Below, piece after piece: positions 33,201 through 46,078 of a stretch of DNA of 64,000 nucleotides (positions are counted from its first letter, which is position 1; each line of letters opens with the position of its first letter). A program made the translations under genes and the position numbers. This DNA comes from Aquilaria yunnanensis (taxonomy: Eukaryota > Streptophyta > Magnoliopsida > Malvales > Thymelaeaceae), in NCBI GenBank assembly GCA_039654915.1, contig CM077599.1, forward strand, positions 11,038,501 to 11,102,500, in the 5' to 3' direction. The notes under the pieces are model-generated. The model was not told where the DNA came from. It was given only the letters and a program-made list of their open reading frames with translations, and made no database searches.

Positions 33201-35738
33201 GCTGAGGCATTGGATCGATATGGTTCAGACCGGCCAGATATAAGATTTGATATAGAGCTGAAAAATGTAATAGTCTCACTTAACTGATAACCTAGTTCTA
33301 GCATCTGCAAGTACATTATTTTCTGATCTGTTTGTTTTCTGTAAACTGGAGCTGCAGGTATCAGAATTCTTCCTAGACTCTCCTTTCAAGGTTTTTGCTG
33401 AGGCCTTGAAAAGTGGGGGAATCGTTAAAGCAATTTGTGTACCTTCTGGTGCTAAAAATTATTCGAATACAGCTCTTAAGAAAGGAGATATTTATAATGA
33501 AGCAATCAAGTCTGGAGCCAAGGGTTTGCCTTTCCTAAAGGTCCTAGATAGTGGTAAGTGTTGTTTGTCTAAGCTTCTATTTATGAATTCAATATTTGAA
33601 ATTTAATGGCCATAGGCATTTTGTTTAGGTGAGCTTGAGGGAATCCCAGCATTGGTATCTAGTTTGGATAGTAGAAACAAAGAACAATTGCTGAGGAGAT
33701 GCTCTGCAGGACCAGGTGATCTTATTCTGTTTGCGGTCGGTCATCCTGCATCAGTTAATAAAACTCTTGATCGGCTTCGATTGCTTGTAGCTCATCAACT
33801 GGATTTAGTTGACCATGTAAGTTTGTGAACAACTTGTCTGAAATAATATTTTATTGCTCTCCTGATGTTTTTACTCTTTTTTGAATTTCAAATTGTAGTC
33901 CAGACATTCAATTTTGTGGGTTACTGACTTCCCCATGTTCGAGTGGAACGATCCTGAGCAAAGGTTTGAGGTCTGTATTTATGTCTTTATTGGGCTCATA
34001 GATTTAATGATATATTAGTGTCATTTTTATCAGCAATGAAATATTGTTCTGTTTATTCAATCAAAACATTGCACATATTTCTTCTTTCCACATATTTGTT
34101 CTTTCCTCATGTACCAAAGACTCATATGTTCATTCTTAGACTCTGTAGGGCTTCCTGCACCTGCTTTTGCTTGATTTTAAAGTTATTTTGTAGGCTCTTC
34201 ATCACCCATTCACTGCACCAAATCCTGAAGACACCGGAGATCTTTCTTCTGCCCGAGCCCTTGCTTATGACATGGTTTACAATGGTGTTGAGGTAACATT
34301 CTTGTTATCCGTTGAAGCTTCATAATGTTTGCTTTAAGAGCTTGTAATCAAATTGATGTGCTAATCCTTTTCAGATTGGTGGAGGAAGTTTGAGAATTTA
34401 TAAACGTGAGGTCCAACAAAAAGTGTTGGAAATCGTTGGCATCTCTCCTGAGCAGGTTGGAAGCATTGAGCAATTTCATTCTTTCGGGCCATGTTTTTGA
34501 GACTGATAATTATACCAGGGTGTTGCGTAGTTTTCTGAGTTCCTTTTGTCTGGATGGTGAAGTTGTGGATGTTATTTATTAAGTGTTTCTCTTTCTCAAC
34601 ACTTGGCCTAATTTAATTGTCAATTTATTTTACTGGGAGAGTATGATATGGTTGCTAAGTTATTCTCCATAGGACCACTCTAAGAAATAAAGGACCCTGA
34701 CCCTGCCAAAACCACCCCCCCTCCCAACCACTCCTTTCTTCCCAAAGTCGGTCTATTAGGAAAAGATCCAATCAATGCTTGCACCCAGAGTATCCTCCCA
34801 GTAGGTACATAGAGGGACTTTTGTTCATTTTGTTTTTGATAGTTTGCTTTGTTGCGTATGACTTTGGTTGTATGTAATTTGTATGTGATGAGAACCAAAC
34901 AGACATATATGCTCGTCTTTTTTATGTCAAGCCAGCTGGTGAGTTTTTTATTTCCACAAAAAAGGGGATGCCTAGGAAATGCTTTGAACACATTCTGGAA
35001 ACAGGCTTGAGTTCTTGTGCTTGACATGGTTAGTAACACTTCGTCTGTAGGCCGAAGCTAAATTTGGGTACCTGCTGGAAGCTCTGGATATGGGTGCTCC
35101 TCCACATGGTACGGCACCTCAAACACATATTTTCTTATTTTTTTATTAATTTCTGGCACATTTTTTTTCCCAAAGTTATCTTATGAATTTCCGAACAGAT
35201 ATCAACAAATCTCAGAATTTCCTATACAACCTATCGCTTCTGTACTAGCAGCTTTTTTTTCTTCTCTTTCTTCTTCATGGCTTTGTCTTTGCTCAATCAC
35301 AAATTTCAACACTCAGCCCATTTTCTCTCTTGCTTGCTTTATCATGTATTGAGACGGTTGGTTATGAAATGAAGGAGTGAAAGATGGTAATGGCATTTCA
35401 TGCATGCATAACAAATTGATTGTTTGTTCTGCACTTCATCATATGACAAATGGGTCATAAACAAGGAAAGTTGGAGATGAGGTAGATCACGAAAACCACG
35501 AATGAAGCCTGTGTTTCTGTTTGTGGAACCAAAAACTGAATGGCGTTTGTGTTACCTGTTCATTGCAGGAGGAATCGCTTACGGATTGGATAGATTGGTT
35601 ATGCTATTAGCAGATGCAAATTCCATTAGAGATGTCATAGCGTTTCCGAAAACGACTACGGCCCAGTGTGCCCTCACGCATGCTCCATCAGAAGTTGACA
35701 GGCAACAACTGGAAGATCTGTCACTGCGGACCTTATAG
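30286..35738 (+). CDS. organellar (bacterial-type) aspartyl-tRNA synthetase, intact (AspRS-b)
   Basis: Charges tRNA-Asp with aspartate, by its leader in mitochondria and/or chloroplasts. Exons: 30286-30645, 30753-30896, 31026-31135, 31628-31739, 31850-31921, 32245-32336, 32540-32660, 33144-33266, 33358-33553, 33629-33816, 33899-33970, 34194-34292, 34375-34455, 35051-35108, 35569-35738; all introns GT-AG; 1998 nt, 665 aa, no internal stop. Residues 1-55 ([18 protein letters not shown]...) are a Ser/Arg-rich transit peptide. An OB-fold anticodon domain follows ([22 protein letters not shown]). Class II motifs: motif 1 ending IETPIL in exon 5, the [11 protein letters not shown] loop, motif 2 [18 protein letters not shown] (about 299-316), a GAD insertion domain in exons 8-10 marking the bacterial type, and motif 3 GIAYGLDRL (611-619). 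The start was chosen because both copies share it and it begins the leader. Confidence 0.95.
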
Positions 35739-37292
35739 ATGTCTGCCCCGCGTGCATTGCAGATTGTGTTTACATAAGTTCTTAAATACATGGTAACTTA
35801 ATCCTTTTCTGGATCTTGGTTCGGATTTAGGAATTAAGGCCATGGAAATATATCGAACTTTGGTAGGTTCCCAAATGCCCTGTGATCATTATTACTGATT
35901 TTTTGTATTCTTTTTTCTGATGCCTCATTTGACCTGCTTGTGTGAGGCTATGTTCAGGGTCTGCTCGGATTGCAGGTTGGCGATTGGCCATCCAAAATTA
36001 GTTTTATCATTCACACACCTGTCTCCAATAATCTTGAGATGAGTTATTCGACATTGTAACTGTTTTTTTGTGTTTTTTATTTGGCCCAGGTGTTTTTGTC
36101 AATCGCAATGAGCAACATTAGTCAACTTAATAGTAATAACTTGTAAGCTTTGATACGGTTTTAACAACTGTGATAAAGTTATGCTAGAGTAACCCTTTTT
36201 GGGCTGAATCTTCTGCTTGGGCATATTTTCCCTGTTACTTTAGAGCCCAATCCAGAGGTGGGAAGACGAGAGGAATCGTTGTGGCTCTTCTACTTCTGCA
36301 GAGACGAACCCCTGGGTCTGCCAAAACAAGAAAACGATATGATCATCGACCTAGGAAACACAAATAAAGACGAAACCATAAGAGCCTCTATAAAGCAAAC
36401 GCGCAAGAGAAGAAACAAGGGACCGTAGTTACACAAAAGAGTAATTGAGAATTCTTCGTTGGGAAATAGAAAAGAAACATAGTATGAGGGAATCGGCATT
36501 TGAAGCTTACCGGAATTGGGAGACGACAGTGACAACCTCGACATCTCCTGCAGGAAGTAGAGTTGAGACTTGAGAGTGAGCGTGAAAACTGACGTCGTTT
36601 TTCCTGCATTTTAGGTTGAAGCCCGGTTTGTTCTTCTAGGCAAGAAATGGTAAAATTACAAAATGGATGCTCTGTTTGTGTATTATGATGTGTTTTTATC
36701 CTCAAACTTTGAAATCAAACATCTTTATCACTATCCTAAGAAACATAAAATATCTTTTAAACTTTTAATTTTTGCATTTCAAACCACTGAATGTGCATGA
36801 GTTATAGCCAAAACCTCAATTTGTGCCTAAATCCCAAACTAAAATGATTATCATCAACTTTGAAAGAATTCAATTGTTTCAAACTTTTGAATTGATCATG
36901 ACTTAGTTTTGAATTCATAATTTTTTCAACATATTTTTTTCTATATTAATGTAATTGGTATAAAAATTTGTATATTCATTGATCGATCTATAATTAATAA
37001 TGTTTGGGGCTGGATATTGGTTTTTTTTTTTAACCGCGTGCTCACGCAAACATGTATATCTATATAGAAATTGTTACGTAGGATCGGCTTCACCACATTA
37101 AAAGAATTTTTAATATCTAAATTAAGACATTTTTGTGCATTATTCAAAGCGGTATGTCGGTTAATTATATGCTAGTTATTTTTTAGGTAAACCAAATACA
37201 CATATATATCATATATTCACATCCACACGGAACTGTCTATTATAGTATGTCAGTATAACCTATTTCATATTGAAATTCATATCATTAAGTCA
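35739..37292. other. intergenic DNA between AspRS-b and the solo LTR
   Basis: Counterpart of 7835-9410. The GCCCA-box-rich stretch is at about 36190-36660. No gene supported on either strand. Confidence 0.5.
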
Positions 37293-37297
37293 CTTGC

Positions 37298-39606
37298 TGT
37301 CACATCTCACACAGGCCCCAGCCGTGCACTCTCAGTACCACTCACCAATTTACCCGAGATTCAATAGATTTCACCTAAAACCAGGTGTTAATAACTCCCT
37401 ATTGTTTAAACCTTATTTTCTTAAACCGAGAGTTGGGATATGTCCCAGGAGGCTTATGAGTTATTTAGAACAATAACCTGCAGCTCAAGTAGGCCCAACC
37501 ACTATCTTGCAACACAAGGCAAGGGTGTAAATCAATAACTTGCAATACAAGCAAGGCATACACTTTTATCTGTTAGGTGTCTAGGATGTGTGCTCATCAA
37601 GTGTGCTAGTTTCATGAATGACAGCCAAGAAGCCCACATCTCTGTAGTTTGAAAAATCAAGTTTCCATGCACATGTACAATCAGCCAATCATAAGTACTC
37701 AAGAGACTGCTTCATGAAACATAATCATAAGCTCATAATCTTAACATAACTTGGCACATAGCATCCACCATATATAGATACAAACCATGTACAAGCAAGG
37801 CTGTATATATATATACACAAAATAGCCTAATGTCCAGCATCACTAGCTTGGATACAATCCAAGGATGCTATAAGCCCAATGTAGCCAAGGTTAAGTTTAC
37901 AAGCCACATACCCTAGTTTCTTAAAAGAAACCTAAGTGTACAGAACAGCAGCACACTCACAAAACCTACCCAAACATACAAACCATAACCAGGGTTCAAG
38001 TCCACACATCCTTCCTGTACCTAGATCGATCCCACAACTACAAAAGCCTGCAAACTTAGAACGTAAGTTTCAGCCTTAAGCCATAAGACTTGTAATGTAA
38101 GTATTCAAGCCAAGATTTAGTTGGCACATACCTCGAGCAAAAAGTGTACTAGCTAGCACACAAACTAGTAACTCAAGCAAACTACTCAAGCTGTATATCC
38201 TTTCCTGAAACAAAATGTATGGGCAATGAGTAACAATTACTCAGTAGGGTTTCACATACGGCCATATAAGGTCTATTTAGTTAAGTCTAATGACTTAACC
38301 TCCACAAGCTTACTTATCCTGCAAGAAAAACATGGAAACAAGGAAAACACAAAAAAGAAATATACCCACACATATAATCATCATAATCCATCAATATACG
38401 GATTAGCATGCACAAACAAACAACCAAGCACACAGAACTTACACACACACCACAAGGTATATTCGGTCATATCCACTAGCATGTGTCCATGTGCACTTTG
38501 GCACTTCCATCTTCACAATTTTACTCCCATTCCACTAGAGCTCCAAATTCACTAGCGAGTTGGCCTCCCTCACTAGGAATTTTAACACATGCCATTACCT
38601 TGACTAGCTAGCCAATTCATACACAACTGTATCTCCTCAATATGCCCATCTAGCAAAGCTAAGATCATATAGCATTATATAACCATCACTTAGCTGCCAT
38701 AATTACTTGTTCATGGAAAAATACCAAGAAAACAAGTAAAAGTGAGAACCCTACCTCACAATCAAAGCTTGAGCTCTCGGTTGCTCGAGTAACTAAGGCC
38801 GAAGCTCAAATATATATTGCCTAACACAATAAGCCTTCAATTAACTTTCATAATCACTTGTCCATGAAAAATTACCAAGAAAAACAAGTGATTATAAGCA
38901 TTACCTCCTTAATCTAAGCTTGATTTCTCTTTCAAGCTTCAATTTCCTCAATAAGACGGCAAGAGCTCCAACTTTGCTCCCTCACACTTTGAGGCCCTTT
39001 TGTTTCTCTCGGCCAACTAGCGCGTACGAACGAAACTCTTCTCTTCTCTTTTCTTTTTCTTTTCGTTTCTCTTCCTTTTTCAGACAGCAACGAAACGGAT
39101 ATATGTAAAACGAAGACAAACCGCCTTAATAAGCGTATGGAAGACGCTTTAATAGTCTTGGCGCATTAAATGAAAGTGTACACCTATTCAACATTTTGGC
39201 TCAACGTCATCCTCAGTCCTAAAGTTCTCTACATGTGACACTTTCCTCCCTTAAGTCTCCATGTACACATTTTAGCCATTAAAATGTAGGATTATTTCGG
39301 CTCTATTCTTAACTCATGGCTCAAATTGCCAAGCTTTCATTAATATGACACCAAATGGTAATTAACCCATTACCAAATTAATTTGGAAGAAGCCGAAATT
39401 GTTGACCGGCCATTTTGTTTGTCAACCAAAATTGGTCTAATTCCACCTTTGTCCATGCACTTATTTTCTTGGTGCATTTCACCCTTCAAGTTCCCATAGT
39501 TTCATTTACATCCTCATCCTTACTTTCAATCAAGTCCCTTATGTTTTAAATTGATGTTTCTTTTTATTCTTGGCCTAAGCCAAGTATCTAAAAGATGGTC
39601 CTAACA
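37298..39606. mobile_element. solo LTR of an LTR retrotransposon, 2309 bp
   Basis: Present only in this unit; the empty site in the other unit is CACTTGC|TGCAATG near 9411-9424. It begins TGTCACATCTCACACAGG and ends GGTCCTAACA, flanked by CTTGC (37293-37297) and CTTTC (39607-39611), a 5-bp target duplication with one change. No gag, pol, primer site or second LTR is inside. The length suggests a Ty3/gypsy-type LTR, but the family is not determined. A TATA-like ATATATG near 39100 could be its promoter. Confidence 0.75.
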
Positions 39607-39611
39607 CTTTC

Positions 39612-39624
39612 TGCAATGTATCGC

Positions 39625-39666
<42 letters not shown>

Positions 39667-40148
39667 TAAATGACAAAATTACGTGTTTCGAGTAATTACA
39701 AATCACATGTGGTAGTAAGCTATTCAACAAAACACATGCCAGCTTAGGTCATGGACAGCTGAATAAATATTATAAGGTCTAACTATACTTGCCTTATTGT
39801 AATTTAAGTCCACACCGTAACAGTAATGTGACACCAACAACCATATTCATATGTACATGCATGAAGCTTGGCTGTATGATCGAGCAGTCAAAAATACATT
39901 ACGTTTATACTATATTTGTCAGGTGTACAAGGATTCTGAAGCACCCCAGAAGAGCAAGTTATTTACTGAAGAATTGCCACCCAGGAAATAGCAAAACAAG
40001 ACAGCTCAAAACTCTTACTCATCTTCCACAAGGCAAATTCACGCACAATTACACACACACACACACACATATATCTAGTACCTAAATTCCTATATTCATC
40101 AACTGATATTTCTGGGGATTTTGCAGAGGTGTAGGGAAGCACATCTAG
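39612..40148. other. upstream region of MADS-2b
   Basis: Counterpart of 9418-9927. Contains a TA run (about 39630-39655) and a CA run (about 40051-40068), then TATATC about 75 bp before the ATG. No other gene. Confidence 0.6.
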
Positions 40149-40923
40149 ATGGTGAGGAAGAGTCTGGGGAGGCAAAAGATCGAGATGGTGAAGATGAAGA
40201 ATGATGGAAATCTGCAGGTCACGTTCTCGAAGCGGCGGTCAGGGCTGTTCAAGAAGGCCAGCGAGCTCTGCACTCTCTGCGGAGCTGAGGTGACCATCAT
40301 CGTGTTCTCCCCCGGCGGGAAGGTCTTCTCTTTCGGCCACCCGGGCGTTGACGTGGTGGTCGACCGCTTCGTCACCCGCAACCCTCCGCCCACCTCCGGG
40401 ACCATGCAGCTCATCGAGGCTCATCGCAACGCCACCGTCCGCGAGCTCAACATGCAGCTCACTCAGGTCCTCTTGATTATGATGAATAGCTTTTGTCACT
40501 TTACCGTTATGATAAATAACACACTAACAAATATTGAATTTCTCTGTGTCAACATGAATGTGCATATAACTACAGGTACTAGGCCAGCTAGAGGCGGAGA
40601 AGAAGAGAGGAGAAGAGCTTAACCAGATGAGGAAGGCAAGCCAGAGCCAGTGGTGGTGGGAGGCGCCATTGGAGCAGCTAACCCAGCCACAGCTGGAGCA
40701 GCTAAAAACTGCTCTGGAGGAGCTTAAGAAGAATGTGGGAAAACAAGCAGACAAAATTGTGATGCAGACCACAAATTCCCAGCAGCTGTTCATACCCAGT
40801 TCCAGCAATGGATCTGCACCGCCAGCTGGACCAGCAGCACCGGTTCTGCCTTTCGATCCAAACATGCTGCCTCATAATGGCTATAACCCAGCAACGGCAT
40901 TTGGATCTCCAGGCTTCTTCTAA
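40149..40923 (+). CDS. AGL62-like MADS-box protein with one intron, intact (MADS-2b)
   Basis: Exons 40149-40466 and 40576-40923, with a 109-bp GT-AG intron between codons; 221 aa. M-alpha MADS transcription factor. The MADS domain is at residues 7-67 ([39 protein letters not shown]), followed by [15 protein letters not shown]. The spliced junction gives [19 protein letters not shown], a normal helix for the family. [10 protein letters not shown] (132-141) and a second helix precede a Pro/Ala/Gly-rich tail ending PGFF. The intron position is confirmed by the disrupted copy at 9928, which has the same splice sites. No lesions seen, so this is the working member of the pair. Confidence 0.93.
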
Positions 40924-41357
40924 GTATATCACATTTTAATTATATACATTCCATAAATAAAGGCATATATATATATATTAACACACAATAATTATTAGTA
41001 CATTTACATGGAGAAATTATATTATAGATCGTATTCATAGTATGGTTTCTTAATTTTTATATGGTATATATGTGGTGTTGTATGGTTCTTTTCTTGTGTG
41101 TATCTCCAGTGTGTATTAAAGTAATTTAATTACAAGGTTTGCTTGGTATGTTCCAAGGCTGTGTAAGAATAAGAAGTGAGCCGATCGTATCTAGCTAGTA
41201 CCCTACAATCTAGCTCATATAGTTATATGTAATAATCGTCGGCAATGGAATAAATGGAATGTTATCTTGTTTTCATATTCTTTTTCAGCAAAGATCTCTT
41301 TTTATTTAACGTTGAAGTATTATATGGATTTTGATTTAGTGTCAAGTGCAACAGTTA
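40924..41357. other. 3' flank of MADS-2b
   Basis: AT-rich, no gene, close match to 15074-15550 but with a much shorter TA run. Confidence 0.6.
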
Positions 41358-41366
41358 TTCTTTAAT

Positions 41367-41652
41367 GGGTAAATGACATCCATCATCACTAAACTATCCC
41401 AATGTCATTTAATAGTCTCAAAACTATAAAATATTGTTTAATCATCCCAAAATTGTGCAATTTTTTCCCAACTTCCATCACTTTTTAACTGTTGGCATAA
41501 TGGCAAAACAACAGGTGCAACAATTAGGTAGCTAGTTTGAGGACGATGGTACAACAATTGGGTAGGTTGAGGATGATGATGCAACAATTCATAGTTTTAG
41601 GATAATTAAGTAACATTGGATATAGTTAAAGGACAACAAGTGTTATTTACCC
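41367..41652. mobile_element. Mutator-type MITE, 286 bp (second copy)
   Basis: Same element as 15560-15845. Here the right end reads GTTATTTACCC, restoring the GGGTAAAT terminal repeat, and TTCTTTAAT flanks both sides. Confidence 0.85.
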
Positions 41653-41752
41653 TTCTTTAATTTATATGTGCCATATTTCTTATTATATGTTTCATTTCGT
41701 AAATAATTTATTTGTAGCTAGTCCTGCGCTAATATTTTTATACTCCATTTAT

Positions 41753-41921
41753 CCCATATATTTTGCATCATTTTTCTTGTTGGGTATTCCCAAAACTCTT
41801 GCACTATTTCCTTTTTAGGTAACTTTTTTACACTCTGTTTACTACTATACCCCTAACTTAACCCATCCTCACACCTGACAACAACTCCACTCTTTTTCTC
41901 TTTCTCGCATTCCCCCATCTC

Positions 41922-41957
<36 letters not shown>

Positions 41958-42484
41958 AGCGAGGTTAGATGGCAAATCTGACAGAGGCTGATCGACAATG
42001 AAGGTGAATTGATCGGCATCAAATGCCCAACGAGGGCTGAGGTCAAGTTATCAACAATAGATGCTGAGCAAATCGAACGTGCAACCGACTATAGAGGTTG
42101 AGCGAGCATGACAATGGCCGAGTGATTGACGATGAAGGCCAGGTGAGGATGGATGCGCAATCAGTGATGGGGGCCGAGCAAGGATGGAGGCCAATCGAGA
42201 GTGACGAGGCGCAATTGATGACAGATGTCGAGCGATTGACTATGAAGGGCCAGTGGGGATGGAGGTCAAGCAATCGATGACAAAGGCCGAGCGAATCAAA
42301 CATGCAATCGACTATGGAGGGTCAATGGTGTCACCGGGGGATGTGATGGTGGCGGAAGGTGAAATCTTTTGGGAAATTGATGAGGGGAAGAGGAAGGGCA
42401 AATTTGAAAAAAGCGTGAAAACAGTAAAAATGCCTAAAACTACGTATAAAACTAAATGTTGTAAAAGAAATGGGACGGAGAGAG
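41753..42484. mobile_element. Stowaway/mariner-like non-autonomous element (second copy)
   Basis: Counterpart of 15936-16681, 732 bp, with a longer CT run (about 41925-41953). TA flanks both ends. No transposase. Confidence 0.65.
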
Positions 42485-42634
42485 TAGTATTTAATCATTA
42501 GATATTTCTCTATAATCTTTATTTTTTTATTCTTTTGTAGAATTTTTATACATATAAAAGTGTACTATATATAACTTGGGGAATGATAGTAAAGTGAGAA
42601 TGAAAATGAGTTTAAATTTAACCAAAACCAAAAT

Positions 42635-43708
42635 GGGCAAATTACCCACTATAGTTTTCATCATAGGCAAATCAATTATTATAGTTTTTTCACAGTTAAG
42701 TTGACCACTAATGATTTTGTATAAGCAGACATTCACTATTACTGTTAAAATGGTCTAGTTGTATGATGACCTGTTACATTTTAATAAAATGGCAACATAT
42801 GTGACATGCATGCATGGAAAAAATAGGACAAAAGTGTCAAAAAACAAAACACATTGTTTTGCATAATTATAGTTTGACACAAATCAGGGCTTAACCCCAA
42901 ACCCACGATTCACCTTTTTTTTGGTAATTGAAGGCTGTCGGTTGGCAATGTTTTACAACCCAGGAGCTAGAGACCTATTGTTGTCATCCCCATGGGCCGT
43001 CATCACCCCAAGTGTTGCAAGCAACATAGTGATCTGGAAGCATTGTTGCCTTGTAGTAGGAGTTTCCCAACCATTTCAGTCATGGAATAGCACTAATGGC
43101 ATGGAGGTTTGGTTCCTCGACCTATTTTGATTCATTTCCCTTCCTAAGATTGTTTCTAATTCATCAAAAGAACCTATATTTTAAACAATTTGATTTAGAA
43201 GTTTAACTAACCACATAACCACTAGCTTATTTAAGGTTTAACTTCAACTTAGATAATAACAATTGGTTCTAGAGACTTTAGGCTATTTACAAACAATCTT
43301 TGCTCTACAAATCCTAGCAATCCACAATCTCCAACAATGCTTTGGTCATTGAAGTTTTTCTCAAAAATCAATTCAAAGTTTAATAAGATTTTGGGAAATT
43401 ATGGAAAGAAGATGGCTTATGTGCTATCCTTTTAGTTTAGGGATTGATGAGGACCAGAAGATATAATTTAGTGATGAATTGTGCATTTCTCCTTTTAAAT
43501 CATTCTTACAATCACCATACATAAGAGTATTTCACCACGAAAGGAAATGTTCTTTTCATTAGTCATCTAAAATGGCTTATTTATCTTGCTTCAAAAACAT
43601 TAATAATAAATTTGCACTCAAACGACAACATTGATTATGGATTTACCTACAAAAAGACTATAGTGGGCATTCTCCATCATAACAAATACTAGAGTAGGTA
43701 ACTTACCC
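42635..43708. mobile_element. terminal-inverted-repeat element, probably Mutator-like (second copy)
   Basis: Counterpart of 16832-17902 with the same GGGCAAATTACCC end and the matching inverted right end. No coding content recognised. Confidence 0.5.
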
Positions 43709-44823
43709 TTTTACCATTAATTAAAGGAAGAGGTCCCGAATTAATTCCTGAATTTCACTAACTATACTTAATATTGAATTATAAATTAAGAGGATTAATT
43801 CTTAAACGCCCACATACAATAAATGTTTCTCTCTCTTTCTCTCTCTCTCTCTCAACCCGATGTGTGTATATATAGTTCTTCGATAACTTTAATGTTTCTG
43901 TTATCTATATAAATACATGATAAATTACCAACAATGATATGATACCTTTGTCAATGTGACAGGGTAGACATGAGAGGCTTCAAAATCTTTCATTCTAAGA
44001 ATAATATCGGAATTGGGAAATAAATTCATAAAAACTAATGTGGGAATGAAGATAAATAAGATAATATATAGTTTGAGACCTTGTCACATGCAATCATTTG
44101 TTAATTTAATCCATAAAAAGATTAAAAAAATTGTTTACTCTATTCTTCTTCTAATCAAACCTAAAAAATCGACAAAAAGTAACCCGTTTATCATTGGCAT
44201 TGGCATAATATTAGCACCTCAAGGTACTTGAAGATTTCAAAGTTCTTCCCAAGTATCTAATGAGTGGGTTGAAAATTGTAGAGCGAGAATCATATATCCT
44301 TCTGGTTGACATACTCGATCATGTCGAGGGTCAACTATTAATCGCCTAAAAAATGCATTTAAGATCTTAATTACTTTAGCGACAAATTTACAAATACATA
44401 CAAGCTGTAATTTTGGTCACTCTAAGAGGTAGGGTTGGAAGGCCATTAGGGATACCTTCTCCAAAACCCTCAACTCAGCGATTTGTTGTTCTCTCTCTCT
44501 CTCTCTCCCTTGATTTTAATTAATTATAATGTGATTTTTGTATAAAAAAAAAAGAAGAAGAAGAAGAAGAAAATGAAAGACAAAAATTTTATTACACCGA
44601 AAAAACTGATGGTACTTTGTGCTGCATTGAAGCACAAATACGGATCAAAGAAGGCTGAGAATATTAATCCAGATGCCACATTGTTTTCCTAGTGATGCCA
44701 ACTAATAGATAATTAGTTAAGACTAATGATGCATTAAGATGATGGGATTTTCGTAACTTACCAAAATCTTTCTCATAATAACAGAAAACAAATGCAAAAT
44801 TATGGCAGTAGTAAGAAGCAACC
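43709..44823. other. upstream region of MADS-3b
   Basis: AT-rich, CT runs near 43830 and 44490, a GAA run near 44555. No gene seen. Confidence 0.65.
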
Positions 44824-44832
44824 TTATAAATA
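44824..44832 (+). promoter_or_regulatory. TATA box of MADS-3b
   Basis: TTATAAATA, 84-92 bp before the ATG at 44916, conserved with the first copy at 19001-19009. Confidence 0.55.
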
Positions 44833-44915
44833 CATCTCCATGTAATTCCCCTGCAAAAACCAATCTCATCTTTTCCTCTCGATCTACAATTGTTCCATTT
44901 CTGCTAGCTACGGTG

Positions 44916-45551
44916 ATGAAGAAGAAGCCTAGCCTAGGTCGCCAAAAGATCCCAATGGAAAAAATACCAAAGAAAAACCATAGACAAGTAACCTTCTCCA
45001 AACGCAGAGCAGGGCTTTTCAAGAAGGCTAGCGAGCTGTGCACCCTCTGTGGCGTGGACATAGCTATCATCGTCTTCTCCCCTGCCGAAAAGCCCTTCTC
45101 CTTTGGTCACCCTGAGGTAGAGTCCATCATTCACCGCTTCCCCAATCGGAACCCTCCTCTGGCTCCATGTCAAGGCTCCACCAATCACTTCATTGAAGCT
45201 CAGAGGAATGCTAGCGTAAGGGAGCTTAATCTGTACTTAACCAGTCTCGGGAACCAACTAGAAAGCGAGAGGAAGCGCGGCGAGGCGTTGGACAAGATGC
45301 TGGAGGCCACCAGGGGCCAGTGCTGGTGGGCTGCACCAATTGAGAAGTTGGGGGTTAGCGAGTTGGAACAGCTCAAGGCAGCACTGGAGGAGCTGAAGAC
45401 CAATGTGGCCAGGCAGGTTGACTTGTTTTCTATTGATAATTTGTCCCAGATTCTGGGGTTGGACGGGACGCCAAATGACCAGATTTATGTTCCTGCTACT
45501 ACTTCAGCTGTTGAACTTGATCCTCAGAACTATTGTACTTTTTGCTTCTGA
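44916..45551 (+). CDS. AGL62-like type I MADS-box protein (MADS-3b)
   Basis: Complete intronless gene of 211 aa, paralogue of MADS-3a. The MADS domain (residues 6-66) is identical to MADS-3a. The eight differences I count (residues 74, 78, 87, 107, 115, 142, 165, 207) are all downstream of it. The WWAAP motif and the two helices are kept. An upstream in-frame ATG at 44802 lies before the TATA box and was rejected as the start. Either copy could be the functional one; nothing in the sequence favours one. Confidence 0.92.
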   Translation: MKKKPSLGRQKIPMEKIPKKNHRQVTFSKRRAGLFKKASELCTLCGVDIAIIVFSPAEKPFSFGHPEVESIIHRFPNRNPPLAPCQGSTNHFIEAQRNASVRELNLYLTSLGNQLESERKRGEALDKMLEATRGQCWWAAPIEKLGVSELEQLKAALEELKTNVARQVDLFSIDNLSQILGLDGTPNDQIYVPATTSAVELDPQNYCTFCF

Positions 45552-46078
45552 TCTTGTTTTGTTTTTGTTTAAGGCTGCAGTTCCCAGGTAAAAGAGCCTC
45601 ACTGAACTGGTTCACTGCTAAATAATTCCCCTCTCAATCACCCATTTGGGCAATAAACATTGCAGAATTAATTTGCCTTTGGCATATTGGAAAAGAAATT
45701 AATAGAAATTAAGAACCCTCTCTTTCTTTTATTCTTTGTTCCTTCTATTTATTAATTCACTTCATCAATTAATGTCAATATTTTCTTCGTTGCACCACTG
45801 CATCAAGTATATGGATTAACTAATATTTCCGGCAGAAAACTCTTATCCATGGTAATAAATATCGAGACATATATGTAACGTCATGTGTTAATGAACAGGA
45901 TAAGATTTTTTTTCGCTCCTTTTTTCTTTTGTCCTGCCAGAAATCCGCACATTTTGTCAACTTATAGCAAGCAGCATACTTTGCTCTATTGATCTCGGTG
46001 AGGCCAACAGTTTTACTTTCAAATAATAATTTCAATAATTAAATTGTTTTGTTGATACTTTACTATATTGGCTTGGCG
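45552..46078. other. 3' flank of MADS-3b
   Basis: AT-rich, no gene. Matches 19729-20253. Confidence 0.6.
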
